From Streptomyces sp. NBC_00249 (GTDB taxonomy: Bacteria; Actinomycetota; Actinomycetes; Streptomycetales; Streptomycetaceae), in assembly GCF_026342355.1 (NCBI RefSeq), contig NZ_JAPEMV010000006.1, forward strand, positions 248,001 through 312,000: a stretch of DNA of 64,000 bases, given 5' to 3'. Under the pieces are notes generated by a model that made no database searches, was not told the DNA's origin, and saw only the letters and a program-made list of their open reading frames with translations. Each line of letters begins with the position of its first letter. Within the stretch, counting starts at the first letter, position 1. The position numbers and the translations under genes were made by a program. Of the stretch, positions 22,952 through 31,472 are shown in pieces.

Positions 22952-25713
22952 CACACTTCTCCTTCGCTGCCTGCGTGGGGGGAGTTGTCCTGGGACCCGC
23001 GCGCCCAGCCGGCCCGGTAGGCGGCCATCCGGTCGCGGGCCTGTTCCGGGCTGCGGCCGGGCGTCGCCCGCTCCGGCCGCTCCTCGGCGGCGGCCTTCGC
23101 GGCGGGGGCCTCGCGCAGCTGCGGGACCAGGCTGGCCTGGCGTACCCGGCGCGGCAGTTCGGTCACCGAGGCGGCGGCGGGGGGCGGTGCGGGGAGCGGG
23201 GCCGGGGCCTGTGCGCGCGGCTGGGACCGGTCCGGGGCGGACACCGCGAAGGGGGCGGGCGCGGGTTGCGTACGGGGGCCCGTGCCCGCGGGGCCGCGCG
23301 GCCGGAGCGGGGCGACCGGGGCCGGGCGGGACTGCCCGGGGGCGGGTCCGGAAGCGGCTGCGGAGGGGGGTGCGGGTGCCTGGGCGGGGGCCGCGGGGGG
23401 CCCGCCCGGGGCCGGGATCCCGCGCACGGTCTCCCGTACGACACTCATCGCCGGGGCCTGCGCCGCCGCGCGCGGCCGCTGCGGCCCGGCGGGAACGGCC
23501 TCCGGTGCGGGGCCGGGCACGGGATCCCGGTCCCGGGCGGCGGCCGGGTCCCGCTGCGGCCGGGCCGCCGGTGTGGCGGCGGGCGGGGCCTCGATGGCCG
23601 CCTGGAGGAGGGCGTTGGGCAGGAGCACCACCGCGGTGGTGCCTCCGTAGGGGGAGGTGCGCAGGTGCACCTGCACCCCGTGGCGGGAGGCGAGGCGGCT
23701 GACGACGAAGAGTCCGAGGCGGTCGCTGTCGAAGAGGTCGAGGTCCTCCGAATGCTCGATCCGGCGGTTGGCCTCCGCCAGCGCCTCGCGGCCCATGCCG
23801 AGCCCCCGGTCCTCGACCTCCAGGACGTATCCGGCGCCCACGGGTTCGCCGCTGACGCGGACCTTGGTGTGGGGCGGGGAGAACTGGGCGGCGTTCTCGA
23901 TGAGTTCGGCGAGCAGGTGGGTGAGGTCCGCGACCGCCGTGCCGACGACGGCCGCCTCGGCGAGCTGACGGACCTCGATCCGCTGGTAGTCCTCGATCTC
24001 GGAGACGGCGGCCCGCACGACGTTGGTCAGCGGGACCGGCATCCGCCAGGCCCGCCCCGGGGAGGCGCCGGACAGGATGATCAGGCTTTCGGCGTGCCGG
24101 CGCATCCGGGTGGTGAGGTGGTCGAGCCGGAAGAGGTCCCCGAGCTCGCCCGGGTCGTCCGCGCGCCGCTCCATCGAGTCGAGCAGGTTGAGCTGCTTGT
24201 GGACGAGGACCTGGCTGCGGCGGGCGAGGTTGACGAAGACCCCGCTCACCCCGCTGGCCAGTTCGGCGCGCTCGACGGCGGCGCTGAGGGCGGCCCGGTG
24301 GACGGTGGACAGGGCCTCGCCGACCTGGGTGATCTCGTCCTCGGCGGCCGGGCCGGCCGGGGCCTCGGCGTCGACGTCGATGTCGACGGCACGCCCGGCC
24401 CGCAGCAGGTCCATGGCGTGCGGGAGCTTGCGGTGGGCGATCTCCAGGGCGGTGTTGCGCAGCGAGACCAGCTCCACGACCAGGGCGCGGCCGATCCGTA
24501 CGGAGATCACGAGCGAGGCGGCGACGGCGGCCAGGCCCAGCAGCACCGCGGCGCCGGCCGGGCTGAGCGCGCCCTCGGTGAAGGGGTCGGTGCGGCCTGC
24601 GGCCTCGGCGTGCGCGGCCTCGGCGATCTCGCGCATCGAGCTGCTGACGCTCGCGTACGCGGAGTCCCAGCCGGCGGGCGTACCGCGGGTCTCGCGCGTC
24701 TCGCGTGCCGCAGGGGAGCCGGCAGCCGGGGCCGCGGCCGTGTTGGCGCCCGGGGCCGAGGTGGCGCCGGCGGCCAGGGTCCGGTCCTCGGCGCCCGTGA
24801 GTTCGGCGTGGGCGGCGCTCTTCGTCACCGCCTCCCACGCGCTCTGCTGGGCGGCGGGCAGGTCCCGGGCGGCAGCTGCGGTCAGCGCGCGGCGGGTCTC
24901 GACGGCTCCGGCCAGGCGGCGAAGCGTTTCGGCGGTGCGCGGGGTCCCGGGGACGGCGAGCAGCGCGTCCTCCCTGGACAGCATCTCGCCGGCGCGCGTG
25001 AACTCCAGCAGGACCCGGGCGGCGGGGCCCAGTTCCGGTTCCCGGCCGCCGGAGAGCGCGCCTTCGGCGGCCAGGGCGGAGTCGGCGACGCGCGTGTACG
25101 TCTCGTAGGCGGCGTCCGGGCTCAGGCGGCGGGCGGCGATGTCCTTGCGGGCGGAGCCGAGCGCCTCCGCGTCGGCGACGAAGGCGCCGAGCCGGGCGAC
25201 GACGTCGCCGGGGTGGTCACCGGAGTCGGCGACGGTGTGCCGGTCGCCGAGCCGCAGTCGCCGTACGGCGTCGTCGGTGCGGCGGGCCTGCTGCTCCAGG
25301 GCGGGGCCCTGGTCGGAGGCCGGGTCCGCCAGGTACCGGACGGCGGCGCGGCGTTCGGCCTGCACCTCGGCCAGGGCCGCCTCGACGGGTGTACGTATCT
25401 CCGCGTCGACCTGCCGGATCCGGCTGAGGCGGGCGATGTCCTGGGCGGTGCTGACGGTGGCGAAGCCCCAGAGGGCGAGCAGGGAGACCACCGGGACCGT
25501 CAGGAGCGAGACGATCTTCGCGCGGACGGTCGCGGGCCGCAGCCGGAGCCCGGTCCGGGCGCTCGCCGTGACTCCCTCGGCCGGGGCGGCGGCGGCCCGG
25601 AGGGGGTCCGGGGCGGCGGGCTCCTCGGCGGGGGGACCGGCGTGCGCCCGGCGGCCGCGCGGCGCGGGCAGCTGCGGGGCCGCTGCTTCCGGTCTGGTGC
25701 GGGGTGTGCGCAT
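22951..25713 (-). CDS. Conservon sensor kinase-like protein (CvnA family) with nitrate-sensor domain
   Basis: 920 residues from ATG 25713, behind GAGGAG. The frame continues upstream through the MHYT gene as a shadow. A cytoplasmic Pro/Ala-rich lead is followed by a membrane helix near 63-83, an extracellular NIT-type (nitrate/nitrite sensing) domain to about 380, a second helix near 380-400, a HAMP linker, and a kinase-like region with ELIENAAQFSPP near 603 and EDRGLGM and RLGLFVVSRLASRHGV after it. The ATP-binding boxes are present, but I see no ordinary HisKA H-box. The last about 200 residues are a low-complexity Pro/Ala tail. It heads the overlapping conservon operon. Confidence 0.9.
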   Translation of the reverse strand: MRTPRTRPEAAAPQLPAPRGRRAHAGPPAEEPAAPDPLRAAAAPAEGVTASARTGLRLRPATVRAKIVSLLTVPVVSLLALWGFATVSTAQDIARLSRIRQVDAEIRTPVEAALAEVQAERRAAVRYLADPASDQGPALEQQARRTDDAVRRLRLGDRHTVADSGDHPGDVVARLGAFVADAEALGSARKDIAARRLSPDAAYETYTRVADSALAAEGALSGGREPELGPAARVLLEFTRAGEMLSREDALLAVPGTPRTAETLRRLAGAVETRRALTAAAARDLPAAQQSAWEAVTKSAAHAELTGAEDRTLAAGATSAPGANTAAAPAAGSPAARETRETRGTPAGWDSAYASVSSSMREIAEAAHAEAAGRTDPFTEGALSPAGAAVLLGLAAVAASLVISVRIGRALVVELVSLRNTALEIAHRKLPHAMDLLRAGRAVDIDVDAEAPAGPAAEDEITQVGEALSTVHRAALSAAVERAELASGVSGVFVNLARRSQVLVHKQLNLLDSMERRADDPGELGDLFRLDHLTTRMRRHAESLIILSGASPGRAWRMPVPLTNVVRAAVSEIEDYQRIEVRQLAEAAVVGTAVADLTHLLAELIENAAQFSPPHTKVRVSGEPVGAGYVLEVEDRGLGMGREALAEANRRIEHSEDLDLFDSDRLGLFVVSRLASRHGVQVHLRTSPYGGTTAVVLLPNALLQAAIEAPPAATPAARPQRDPAAARDRDPVPGPAPEAVPAGPQRPRAAAQAPAMSVVRETVRGIPAPGGPPAAPAQAPAPPSAAASGPAPGQSRPAPVAPLRPRGPAGTGPRTQPAPAPFAVSAPDRSQPRAQAPAPLPAPPPAAASVTELPRRVRQASLVPQLREAPAAKAAAEERPERATPGRSPEQARDRMAAYRAGWARGSQDNSPHAGSEGEV

Positions 25714-25796
25714 GGGCTCCTCGTTCCGGGCGGTACACAGATGCGGTACGTGGTGACAGGGGCTGCGGGGGCGGGGACGGGGGCGGCGGGGCTGCG

Positions 25797-26576
25797 TCAG
25801 TGAGCCGGTACGGCGCCCTCGCCCAGGTGCCGGGCCGAGGCGGAGGCCGCCCGCTCGTCCGCCGTCGGGGAGAGCGCCACGAAGGCGGCGGTGAGGAAGA
25901 GGTAGGAGCCGAGCCCGACCGCCAGCGGGAAGATGAACTGCATGGCGGTGGCCCCGGGCAGGGCCTGGTCGGAGGGGGTGACGTGGACGGCGACGGCCGT
26001 CATCCCGGTGTAGTGCATGCTGCTGACGGCCAGGCCCATGACCAGCGAGGCGACGGCGACGGCCACCGGCGCCTTGATGTTGAGGGCGGCCCAGAGCGCG
26101 GCGGTCGCGGCGACGACGGCGATGGCGACCGAGAGGCCGACGGTGAGCGGCTCGTAGCTGATCCGGCCGTGCAGCCTCAGGGCCGCCATGCCGAGGTAGT
26201 GCATGCTGGCGACCCCGAGGCCGGTGGTGAGGCCGCCGAGGACGAGGGCCCGGCCCCGGTCCTTTCCGTAGCCGACGGCGAAGACTCCGGCGCCGACGAC
26301 GAGCACGGCGACGACCAGGCTGAGGACGGTCAGCGGCACGTTGTAGTGGATCTCGGTGCCGGTGACGTGGAAGCCGAGCATGGCGACGAAGTGCATCGTC
26401 CAGATGCCGGTGCCGATGGCGGAGGCCGCGGTGAGGAGCCAGTTGCGGCGGGAGGTGCCGGTCGCGGCGAGCGCGCGGACGGTGCAGCGCAGCCCGAGGG
26501 CGGCGCCGATCGATGCCATCACGTATGACAGTGCGGGTGTCAGCCAGCCATAGGCGGCGTGGTCCAGGTGTCCCAT
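25797..26576 (-). CDS. MHYT-domain integral membrane sensor
   Basis: 259 residues from ATG 26576, with about seven hydrophobic segments. Three MHxxxM motifs appear (MHFVAMLGF, MHYLGMAAL, MHYTGMTAV), as the MHYT family requires; these are proposed to bind a metal such as copper and sense oxygen, CO or NO. No output domain is fused, so it would need a partner. It lies 83 bases upstream of and in the same direction as the conservon sensor gene, and the pair could sense gases and redox state together. The upstream ribosome site is weak. Confidence 0.85.
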   Translation of the reverse strand: MGHLDHAAYGWLTPALSYVMASIGAALGLRCTVRALAATGTSRRNWLLTAASAIGTGIWTMHFVAMLGFHVTGTEIHYNVPLTVLSLVVAVLVVGAGVFAVGYGKDRGRALVLGGLTTGLGVASMHYLGMAALRLHGRISYEPLTVGLSVAIAVVAATAALWAALNIKAPVAVAVASLVMGLAVSSMHYTGMTAVAVHVTPSDQALPGATAMQFIFPLAVGLGSYLFLTAAFVALSPTADERAASASARHLGEGAVPAH

Positions 26577-26772
26577 GGCCACCGGACGCTAGTCCGGGTG
26601 AGGCCACGAACAAGGGGAGCATTTCGAAAGCCGCTGGAACTGCTGGAATATGACAGAGCTACGTTCATCTTCGATCACACCGCGTACCACCTTGCGCACC
26701 GTGCGCAGGCGAAACGTCCACGCACTGCGCGGAGGCCCACGGGGGCCCATGAGGATGCGGGATCATGACCGT

Positions 26773-27399
26773 ATGAGTCCTATGAGCGCCAGGAACCGGA
26801 TGAGCGAGGACCCCGCGCGGGTGCAGGAGTTCTTCGGGGCGCGCGCCGACGACTGGGACCGCAAGTTCCCCGACGACGGCCCCGCCTTCACCACCGCCGT
26901 GACCGAGTTCGGCCTGGCGCCCGGGGACCGGGTGCTGGACGCGGGCTGCGGGACCGGCCGGGCCCTGCCCGCGCTCCGCGCGGCCGTCGGGCCCGGCGGA
27001 ACGGTGCTCGGCGTGGACGTCACCGCTCCGATGCTGGCCGCCGCGCAGCGCGCCGGGCGGGGCTCCGCGGGGGCGCTGCTGCGCGCGGACGTGGCCCGGC
27101 TGCCGCTGCGCGACGGGGCGCTGGACGCCGTGTTCGCGGCCGGGCTGATCGCCCACCTGCCCGATCCCGCCGCGAACCTGCGCGAGCTCGCCCGCGTCGT
27201 GCGCCCCGGCGGCCGGCTCGCGCTGTTTCACCCGATCGGGCGTGCCGCGCTCGCTGCGCGTCACGGCCGGGAGCTGACCCCGGACGACATGCGGGCCGAG
27301 CACAACCTCCGCCCGCTGCTGTCCGGTTCGGGCTGGGAGCTCACCTCGTACGCCGACGAGGACACCCGGTTCCTGGTCCTGGCGGCGCGCCGGGCCTGA
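26773..27399 (+). CDS. Class I SAM-dependent methyltransferase
   Basis: 208 residues from ATG 26773; other in-frame ATG codons lie at 26749 and further up, so the start is uncertain. Motif I VLDAGCGTGRALP near residue 55, VLGVDVTAPML and the post-I acidic loop match the Methyltransf_11 fold. RELARVVRPGGRLALFHP is the usual motif III region. The substrate is unknown. It is divergent from the MHYT gene. Confidence 0.85.
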   Translation: MSPMSARNRMSEDPARVQEFFGARADDWDRKFPDDGPAFTTAVTEFGLAPGDRVLDAGCGTGRALPALRAAVGPGGTVLGVDVTAPMLAAAQRAGRGSAGALLRADVARLPLRDGALDAVFAAGLIAHLPDPAANLRELARVVRPGGRLALFHPIGRAALAARHGRELTPDDMRAEHNLRPLLSGSGWELTSYADEDTRFLVLAARRA

Positions 27400-27455
27400 G
27401 GTCCACCGCACCCCTTACGTCTCCCCGCGCGCCGGGACCCGCCGGGACCCGGGGT

Positions 27456-28370
27456 CTACGTGGGCGGCTGGGCCTCCGCTCCGGCGGGGCGGCGCGGGTG
27501 GGGCACGGGGCAGCCGCTCGCCCCGGGCACCGGGAAGGTGCCGAGTTCGCCCACGTCGTAGCCGTCGGGGTAGCCCTTGATCTCCGGGTTCTGGCGGGCG
27601 TAGTGCGGGGCCTTGCGGGGCGGGAGCAGTCGCACCGCCCGGCCGCGCAGCCGCAGGGCGCCGTGGACCAGCCCGCGGATCCGGGGGCCCGGGCCCTCGA
27701 AGCGGAAGGCGGTCAGCAGCGGCTCGTCGAGGAGGGCGAGGCCCAGGCCCCGTACGGCCGGGGCCAGCGGCGCCGGGTACCAGGAGGCCATCAGGTCGAG
27801 GGTGGCGTCGGCGACCTTGCGGCCGCCTTCGTCCCAGGCGAAGTGGGCCTGCTCGTAGGCGTTCAGGGTGTCCTCGAACTCCTCGTAGGAGCCCGGGACG
27901 TCCTTGATGCCCATGTGCCGGCCGAGGGTGGCGTAGTAGTTCGCGCAGGCCCGGCGCTCGTGATGGGTCAGCGGGCGCCAGCCGTAGGCGTCGACCCAGC
28001 GGGCGGGAACCACGACGAACGTGCACAGGACGTAGCGCATGTCCTCGTTCGAGATGTCGTAGCTGCGGTGCATCTGGTTGACGCGGCGGATCGCGGTACG
28101 TGCCGTGTCGCTGTCGAAGCCGTGCTCCACGACCGCGTCGAGGAGCAGCGCGGTGTCGTCGTAGCGCTTCTGGGAGCGCTCGGTGAACTCGGCGGTCTCG
28201 GCGAGCAGGCTCCCGATGGCGGGGACGGCGTAGGTGCGGAAGAGGGCGAGCTCCAGGGCGCGGGTGAAGTCCCAGGGGAACTCGTAGGTGGCGGTGAGCC
28301 GGTAGATGGCCAGGAAGTCCTTGTCCGGGTCGAGACGGAGGATCTCCCTCAGCCGGTCGTAACGCTGCAC
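27456..28370 (-). CDS. MpaB/DUF2236-family oxygenase
   Basis: 304 residues from GTG 28370, behind GGGAG. The upstream open frame is a shadow of the convergent gene. Key segments are RVNQMHRSYDISNEDMRYVL, VVVPARWVDAYGWRPLTHHE and YYATLGRHMGIKDVPGSYEEF, whose histidines fit the haem-binding fold known for latex-clearing protein Lcp and MpaB. No signal peptide is seen. The substrate is unknown. It stands alone, divergent from an unknown gene. Confidence 0.85.
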   Translation of the reverse strand: MQRYDRLREILRLDPDKDFLAIYRLTATYEFPWDFTRALELALFRTYAVPAIGSLLAETAEFTERSQKRYDDTALLLDAVVEHGFDSDTARTAIRRVNQMHRSYDISNEDMRYVLCTFVVVPARWVDAYGWRPLTHHERRACANYYATLGRHMGIKDVPGSYEEFEDTLNAYEQAHFAWDEGGRKVADATLDLMASWYPAPLAPAVRGLGLALLDEPLLTAFRFEGPGPRIRGLVHGALRLRGRAVRLLPPRKAPHYARQNPEIKGYPDGYDVGELGTFPVPGASGCPVPHPRRPAGAEAQPPT

Positions 28371-28504
28371 CGGTCTCCCTTTCTGTGGCGGGTGCCCAAC
28401 TCTACGTGCAGGTAGCGGGCTTGGAAATCGATGCCCTCGCGCTCTCGACGCGCGTGTTACCCGCTGGTTAAGGTGCGCCGACGAGAGAGCGACCGGGAGG
28501 CCAC

Positions 28505-29293
28505 GTGTCCGACGAGGAGGACGGGGGCGCGCTGTACGTGCTGACCGCCGTGCTGCTGACCCCCACGCAGTTCCCGACGATGCTCGGTGACGACTTCCCG
28601 GAGGCGTGCGCGCTGCTGGGCGTACGGCCGGTCGCAGACGGGTACGGGCTGGTGCTCGGGCAGGACCAGGAGGGTGCGCGCTGGACGGTCGTCGTGGACG
28701 ACGTCTCGCTGGTGGCCACGGCCATCGCCGCCTGGGACTGCGGCATGGACCACGAACTGTCGCCCGACGAGCGGACCATCGTGGTCTCGCTGGCGGGCTG
28801 GCCGCTGGACCTGACCGTGGCCGCGCCGGGCATCCCGGAGCCGCACGACCCGGAGCAGGGCGCGGACGGCACGGGCCGGGTTCCGCTCGCACCGCCCTCG
28901 GCGGAGGTGTGGGGGGCGGTGCAGCGGCGCCTGGGCGCGGACCAGATCGCCCGGGAGTGGGCGGACTGGTGCGAGCGCGTCGCGGCCGACGGCGGGGCCG
29001 CCGCAGCCGCGCACCCGGGTCTGGCACGGGCGCTGCGGGAGGCCGCCGCCTACACGCGGGAGGCCCCGCCGCCGGGCCGGGTCCGGTCCTCCTTCGCGCA
29101 GGAGGGCGTGCGGACGCTCCGGGCGGACGGGCCCGGCTGGTCGCTGGTGGCCCGGACCGACGGGCCGGCCTTCGTCCTGCTCGACGAGGAACCGGGTGAG
29201 GTCCTGGCCGTCCCCCACGAGGGGGATCCGGAGCGGCCCGCGCTGCCGCAGCTGCTGACCGCGCTGGACCGCGTCGCCGCCCGGCCGGCCTGA
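28505..29293 (+). CDS. Conserved protein of unknown function
   Basis: 262 residues from GTG 28505, behind GGGAGG. Mostly alpha/beta, no membrane segment. Landmarks are YVLTAVLLTPTQFP at the N-terminus, TVVVDDVSLVATAIAAW and GPAFVLLDEEPGEVLAVP at the C-terminus. I do not recognise a family. A short tandem-like repeat follows it. Confidence 0.7.
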   Translation: MSDEEDGGALYVLTAVLLTPTQFPTMLGDDFPEACALLGVRPVADGYGLVLGQDQEGARWTVVVDDVSLVATAIAAWDCGMDHELSPDERTIVVSLAGWPLDLTVAAPGIPEPHDPEQGADGTGRVPLAPPSAEVWGAVQRRLGADQIAREWADWCERVAADGGAAAAAHPGLARALREAAAYTREAPPPGRVRSSFAQEGVRTLRADGPGWSLVARTDGPAFVLLDEEPGEVLAVPHEGDPERPALPQLLTALDRVAARPA

Positions 29294-29294
29294 A

Positions 29295-29376
29295 CACGAA
29301 CCCGAGCACGCAGTACGAAGTGCGAGCACGAGTACGAAGCACGAGCACGCGGACAAGCACGAGTACGAAGCACGAG
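29295..29376 (+). repeat. Imperfect short repeats built on GAGCACGAGTACGAAG
   Basis: The 93-base spacer is almost wholly made of variants of one motif. Two exact 21-base copies lie at 29325-29345 and 29356-29376, and a diverged copy lies at 29304-29325. The spacer ends at the ribosome site of the next gene. Confidence 0.75.
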
Positions 29377-29389
29377 GGGGAACAGGGTG

Positions 29390-29848
29390 ATGGTGGAGTC
29401 GGAGCCGGTGGGTGTGGTGGTGGGCGGCCGGGCGGACGTCGTGGACGACGACTGGGGCCGGGAGTCCGCGGTGATCCGGCTGGACGCCGGACAGTTCGGG
29501 CCGGACGCCCTGTACGGGCTGGCGGACTTCTCGCACGTCGAGGTCGTCTACCACTTCGACCGGGTGCCCGTCGCGAAGATCGAGACGGGTGCCCGTCACC
29601 CGCGCGGGAACCCGGACTGGCCGCTGGTCGGCATCTTCGCCCAGCGCGGCAAGAACCGGCCGAACCGGCTCGGCGTCTCGCGGTGCCGGGTCGTGAAGGT
29701 GGACGGCCTCGACGTGCACGTGGAGGGCCTGGACGCGGTCGACGGCACCCCGGTGCTCGACATCAAGCCCTACATGGAGGAGTTCGGCCCCCGTGGCGAG
29801 ACCCTCCAGCCGCAGTGGGCCACGGCCCTGATGCGGGACTACTACTGA
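29390..29848 (+). CDS. TrmO/TsaA-like tRNA methyltransferase (short form)
   Basis: 152 residues from ATG 29390; GTG 29387 is the preceding codon. VGIFAQRGKNRPNRLGVS, VHVEGLDAVDGTPVLDIKPY and the final short helix match the UPF0066/TrmO beta-barrel that methylates N6-threonylcarbamoyl-A37 of some tRNAs using SAM. E. coli TrmO is about 235 residues and has an extra C-terminal domain absent here. Streptomyces short forms may have another substrate. Confidence 0.82.
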   Translation: MVESEPVGVVVGGRADVVDDDWGRESAVIRLDAGQFGPDALYGLADFSHVEVVYHFDRVPVAKIETGARHPRGNPDWPLVGIFAQRGKNRPNRLGVSRCRVVKVDGLDVHVEGLDAVDGTPVLDIKPYMEEFGPRGETLQPQWATALMRDYY

Positions 29849-29888
29849 GCTGGTGCCGATACTGAGCTGGTGCCGAGCCGCCGATGCC

Positions 29889-30051
29889 TAGTGCTGTGAC
29901 CGGAAAGGTTCACCGTGTCACGGCGCCCGGCACGGCACCTCGCCGCGTTGTCGGACCACCCGAGTACGTCCAGTACGAGCGGCGGCCCTCCGCCTTGCGA
30001 TGCACCGCACCGGACACCGCGACCCGGCAAACCTTTCCGGCCACAGCACTA
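29889..30051. mobile_element. 163-bp TA-flanked palindromic (MITE-like) element
   Basis: Terminal repeats at 29889-29910 and 30030-30051 (counting the TA) match at 21 of 22 bases. They read GTGCTGTG inward from a TA dinucleotide at each end, the target pattern of IS630/Tc1 elements. Complementarity continues inward to about 55 bases per arm with mostly transition differences. It encodes no protein. It lies between the TrmO-like gene and the gene at 30105. Confidence 0.7.
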
Positions 30052-30104
30052 GCCGCCGCCGAGCCCTTGATCCCGTAGGCTCCGGTCGCCGACAGGAGGG
30101 TGGC

Positions 30105-30491
30105 ATGACGACGGTGACCCGCTTGATCACTCACGCCGATCTGGACGCCGGGGCCACGGACCCTCGGCGGATGTCGGTGTCGGCGCGGCTCGAGGCCGTC
30201 CTCGCCGACGGCCGCAGGGTGCTGCTGCTCGACGACCGCGGCTGGAGCGCCTCGGGCCCGGAGGACATCCGGGCGTGGACCTCGGCCGAGGACGTCGAGA
30301 GGACGGCCCTGACGGTCGTCGGGCCGGACGAGCCGTTCGAGGACAGGACGCCTGAGCAGATGGCGGCCGACCACTGGGGCGCCCTGGCCGGCGTCCTCCG
30401 GCGGCAGGGTGTGGACGTGGACGCGCGAGAGCTGGAGCGGCTGCCGCACGACATCGTGCTCAGCGAACGCCTTCGGGCATGGATCGCCTGA
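30105..30491 (+). CDS. Small protein of unknown function
   Basis: 128 residues from ATG 30105, behind AGGAGGG. The frame upstream runs into the palindromic element and is not used. It is acidic and probably soluble: RRVLLLDDRGWSAS, then WTSAEDVERTALTVVGPDEPF and DHWGALAGVLRRQGV. Unrecognised family. Confidence 0.6.
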   Translation: MTTVTRLITHADLDAGATDPRRMSVSARLEAVLADGRRVLLLDDRGWSASGPEDIRAWTSAEDVERTALTVVGPDEPFEDRTPEQMAADHWGALAGVLRRQGVDVDARELERLPHDIVLSERLRAWIA

Positions 30492-30539
30492 GACGCCCCG
30501 ACGCCGGGGACGCCCCCGCGCCACCGCGGGGCCGGCCCG

Positions 30540-31085
30540 TCAGACCCGTTCGAGCGGGACGTGCGGGAGCGGCGGGAGGGTGACGGTGATGGGGTCACCG
30601 GGGCGGATGGTGCCGCCCCGGTGGACCACGCCCATGATTCCGGCCCTGCGGACCACCTGGCCCTGTTCGTCCCGGCCGACGACCTGCTTGAGCAGCCCGT
30701 CCTGGAAGGTGTCGATCTGCAGACACGGGTTGCGCAGGCCGGTCACCTCCACGACGGCCTCCTCGCCGAGGCGCAGCAACGCACCCGTCGGCAGCTGGTG
30801 CAGGTCTATGCCCTCGGTGGTGATGTTCTCCCCGAGCTGGCCCGGCTCCACGCTGAAGCCCGAACCGGCCACCTCGTCGAACAGCTCCCGGTGGATCAGG
30901 TGCACCTGGCGCAGATTCGGCTGGGTCGGGTCCTGTGCCACGCGTGAGCGGTGCTTGACCGTGACCCCCGCGTGCACATCGCCCTCCACGCCCAGTCCGG
31001 GGAGCAGGGTGATGCTCTCGCGGTTGGGCTTGGTGAACGAGTACACGGCATTGCTGCTGACCGCCGCGACCTGTGCGGTGTTCAT
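30540..31085 (-). CDS. MOSC-domain protein
   Basis: 181 residues from ATG 31085, behind AAGGGGGAAG. The MOSC fold binds sulfur on molybdenum cofactor. GLGVEGDVHAG, VKHRSRV, GQLGENITTEG and GLRNPCLQIDTF, with the conserved cysteine, are visible. Stand-alone MOSC proteins relate to YiiM and mARC, which reduce N-hydroxylated compounds. No molybdopterin synthesis gene is nearby. Confidence 0.88.
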   Translation of the reverse strand: MNTAQVAAVSSNAVYSFTKPNRESITLLPGLGVEGDVHAGVTVKHRSRVAQDPTQPNLRQVHLIHRELFDEVAGSGFSVEPGQLGENITTEGIDLHQLPTGALLRLGEEAVVEVTGLRNPCLQIDTFQDGLLKQVVGRDEQGQVVRRAGIMGVVHRGGTIRPGDPITVTLPPLPHVPLERV

Positions 31086-31108
31086 TGAAAACTTCCCCCT
31101 TGCCGCCC

Positions 31109-31291
31109 TCAGCGGCCGATCTGCTTCCTGGATATACCCCGCAGACGACGCTTCTGGGAGGAGTCCAGCAGGAGGTAGGCGACGGCCGGGACGCCGATCA
31201 GGACCGCCAGTCCCGCCCAGAACCCGACCAACCAGAACAGCACGACGGCTGCCGCGACTCCGGCAACCGCGATCTTTCCGCTCTTCGACAT
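31109..31291 (-). CDS. 60-residue membrane protein
   Basis: Starts at ATG 31291 behind AGGAGG. VAGVAAAVVLFWLVGFWAG and LAVLIGVPAVAYLLL form one long or two short membrane helices, followed by a basic tail KRRLRGISRK. It is only 23 bases upstream of the MOSC gene and could share its transcript. Function unknown. Confidence 0.65.
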   Translation of the reverse strand: MSKSGKIAVAGVAAAVVLFWLVGFWAGLAVLIGVPAVAYLLLDSSQKRRLRGISRKQIGR

Positions 31292-31472
31292 CTGCGGACA
31301 CCTCCTCCTGCGTCGGCTACTGCCCTGCTCAACGCGTCGGTGCGGCGGTACGTTCCCGGCCGGCTCCGCGGCCCTCGAAGTGACCCGGGTCACGGCGCCG
31401 CCGCGGTCGGCGGGCCGCTCGCGTGGGTTACTCTCGGCCGCCCCGTACCCGGTAGTCGACTTTGAGGAACGC

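Noticed and set aside
22951..26622. Conservon sensor as a 1223-residue fusion with the MHYT gene
   Set aside because: The MHYT protein is in a different frame. The sensor has its own ATG with GAGGAG at 25713.
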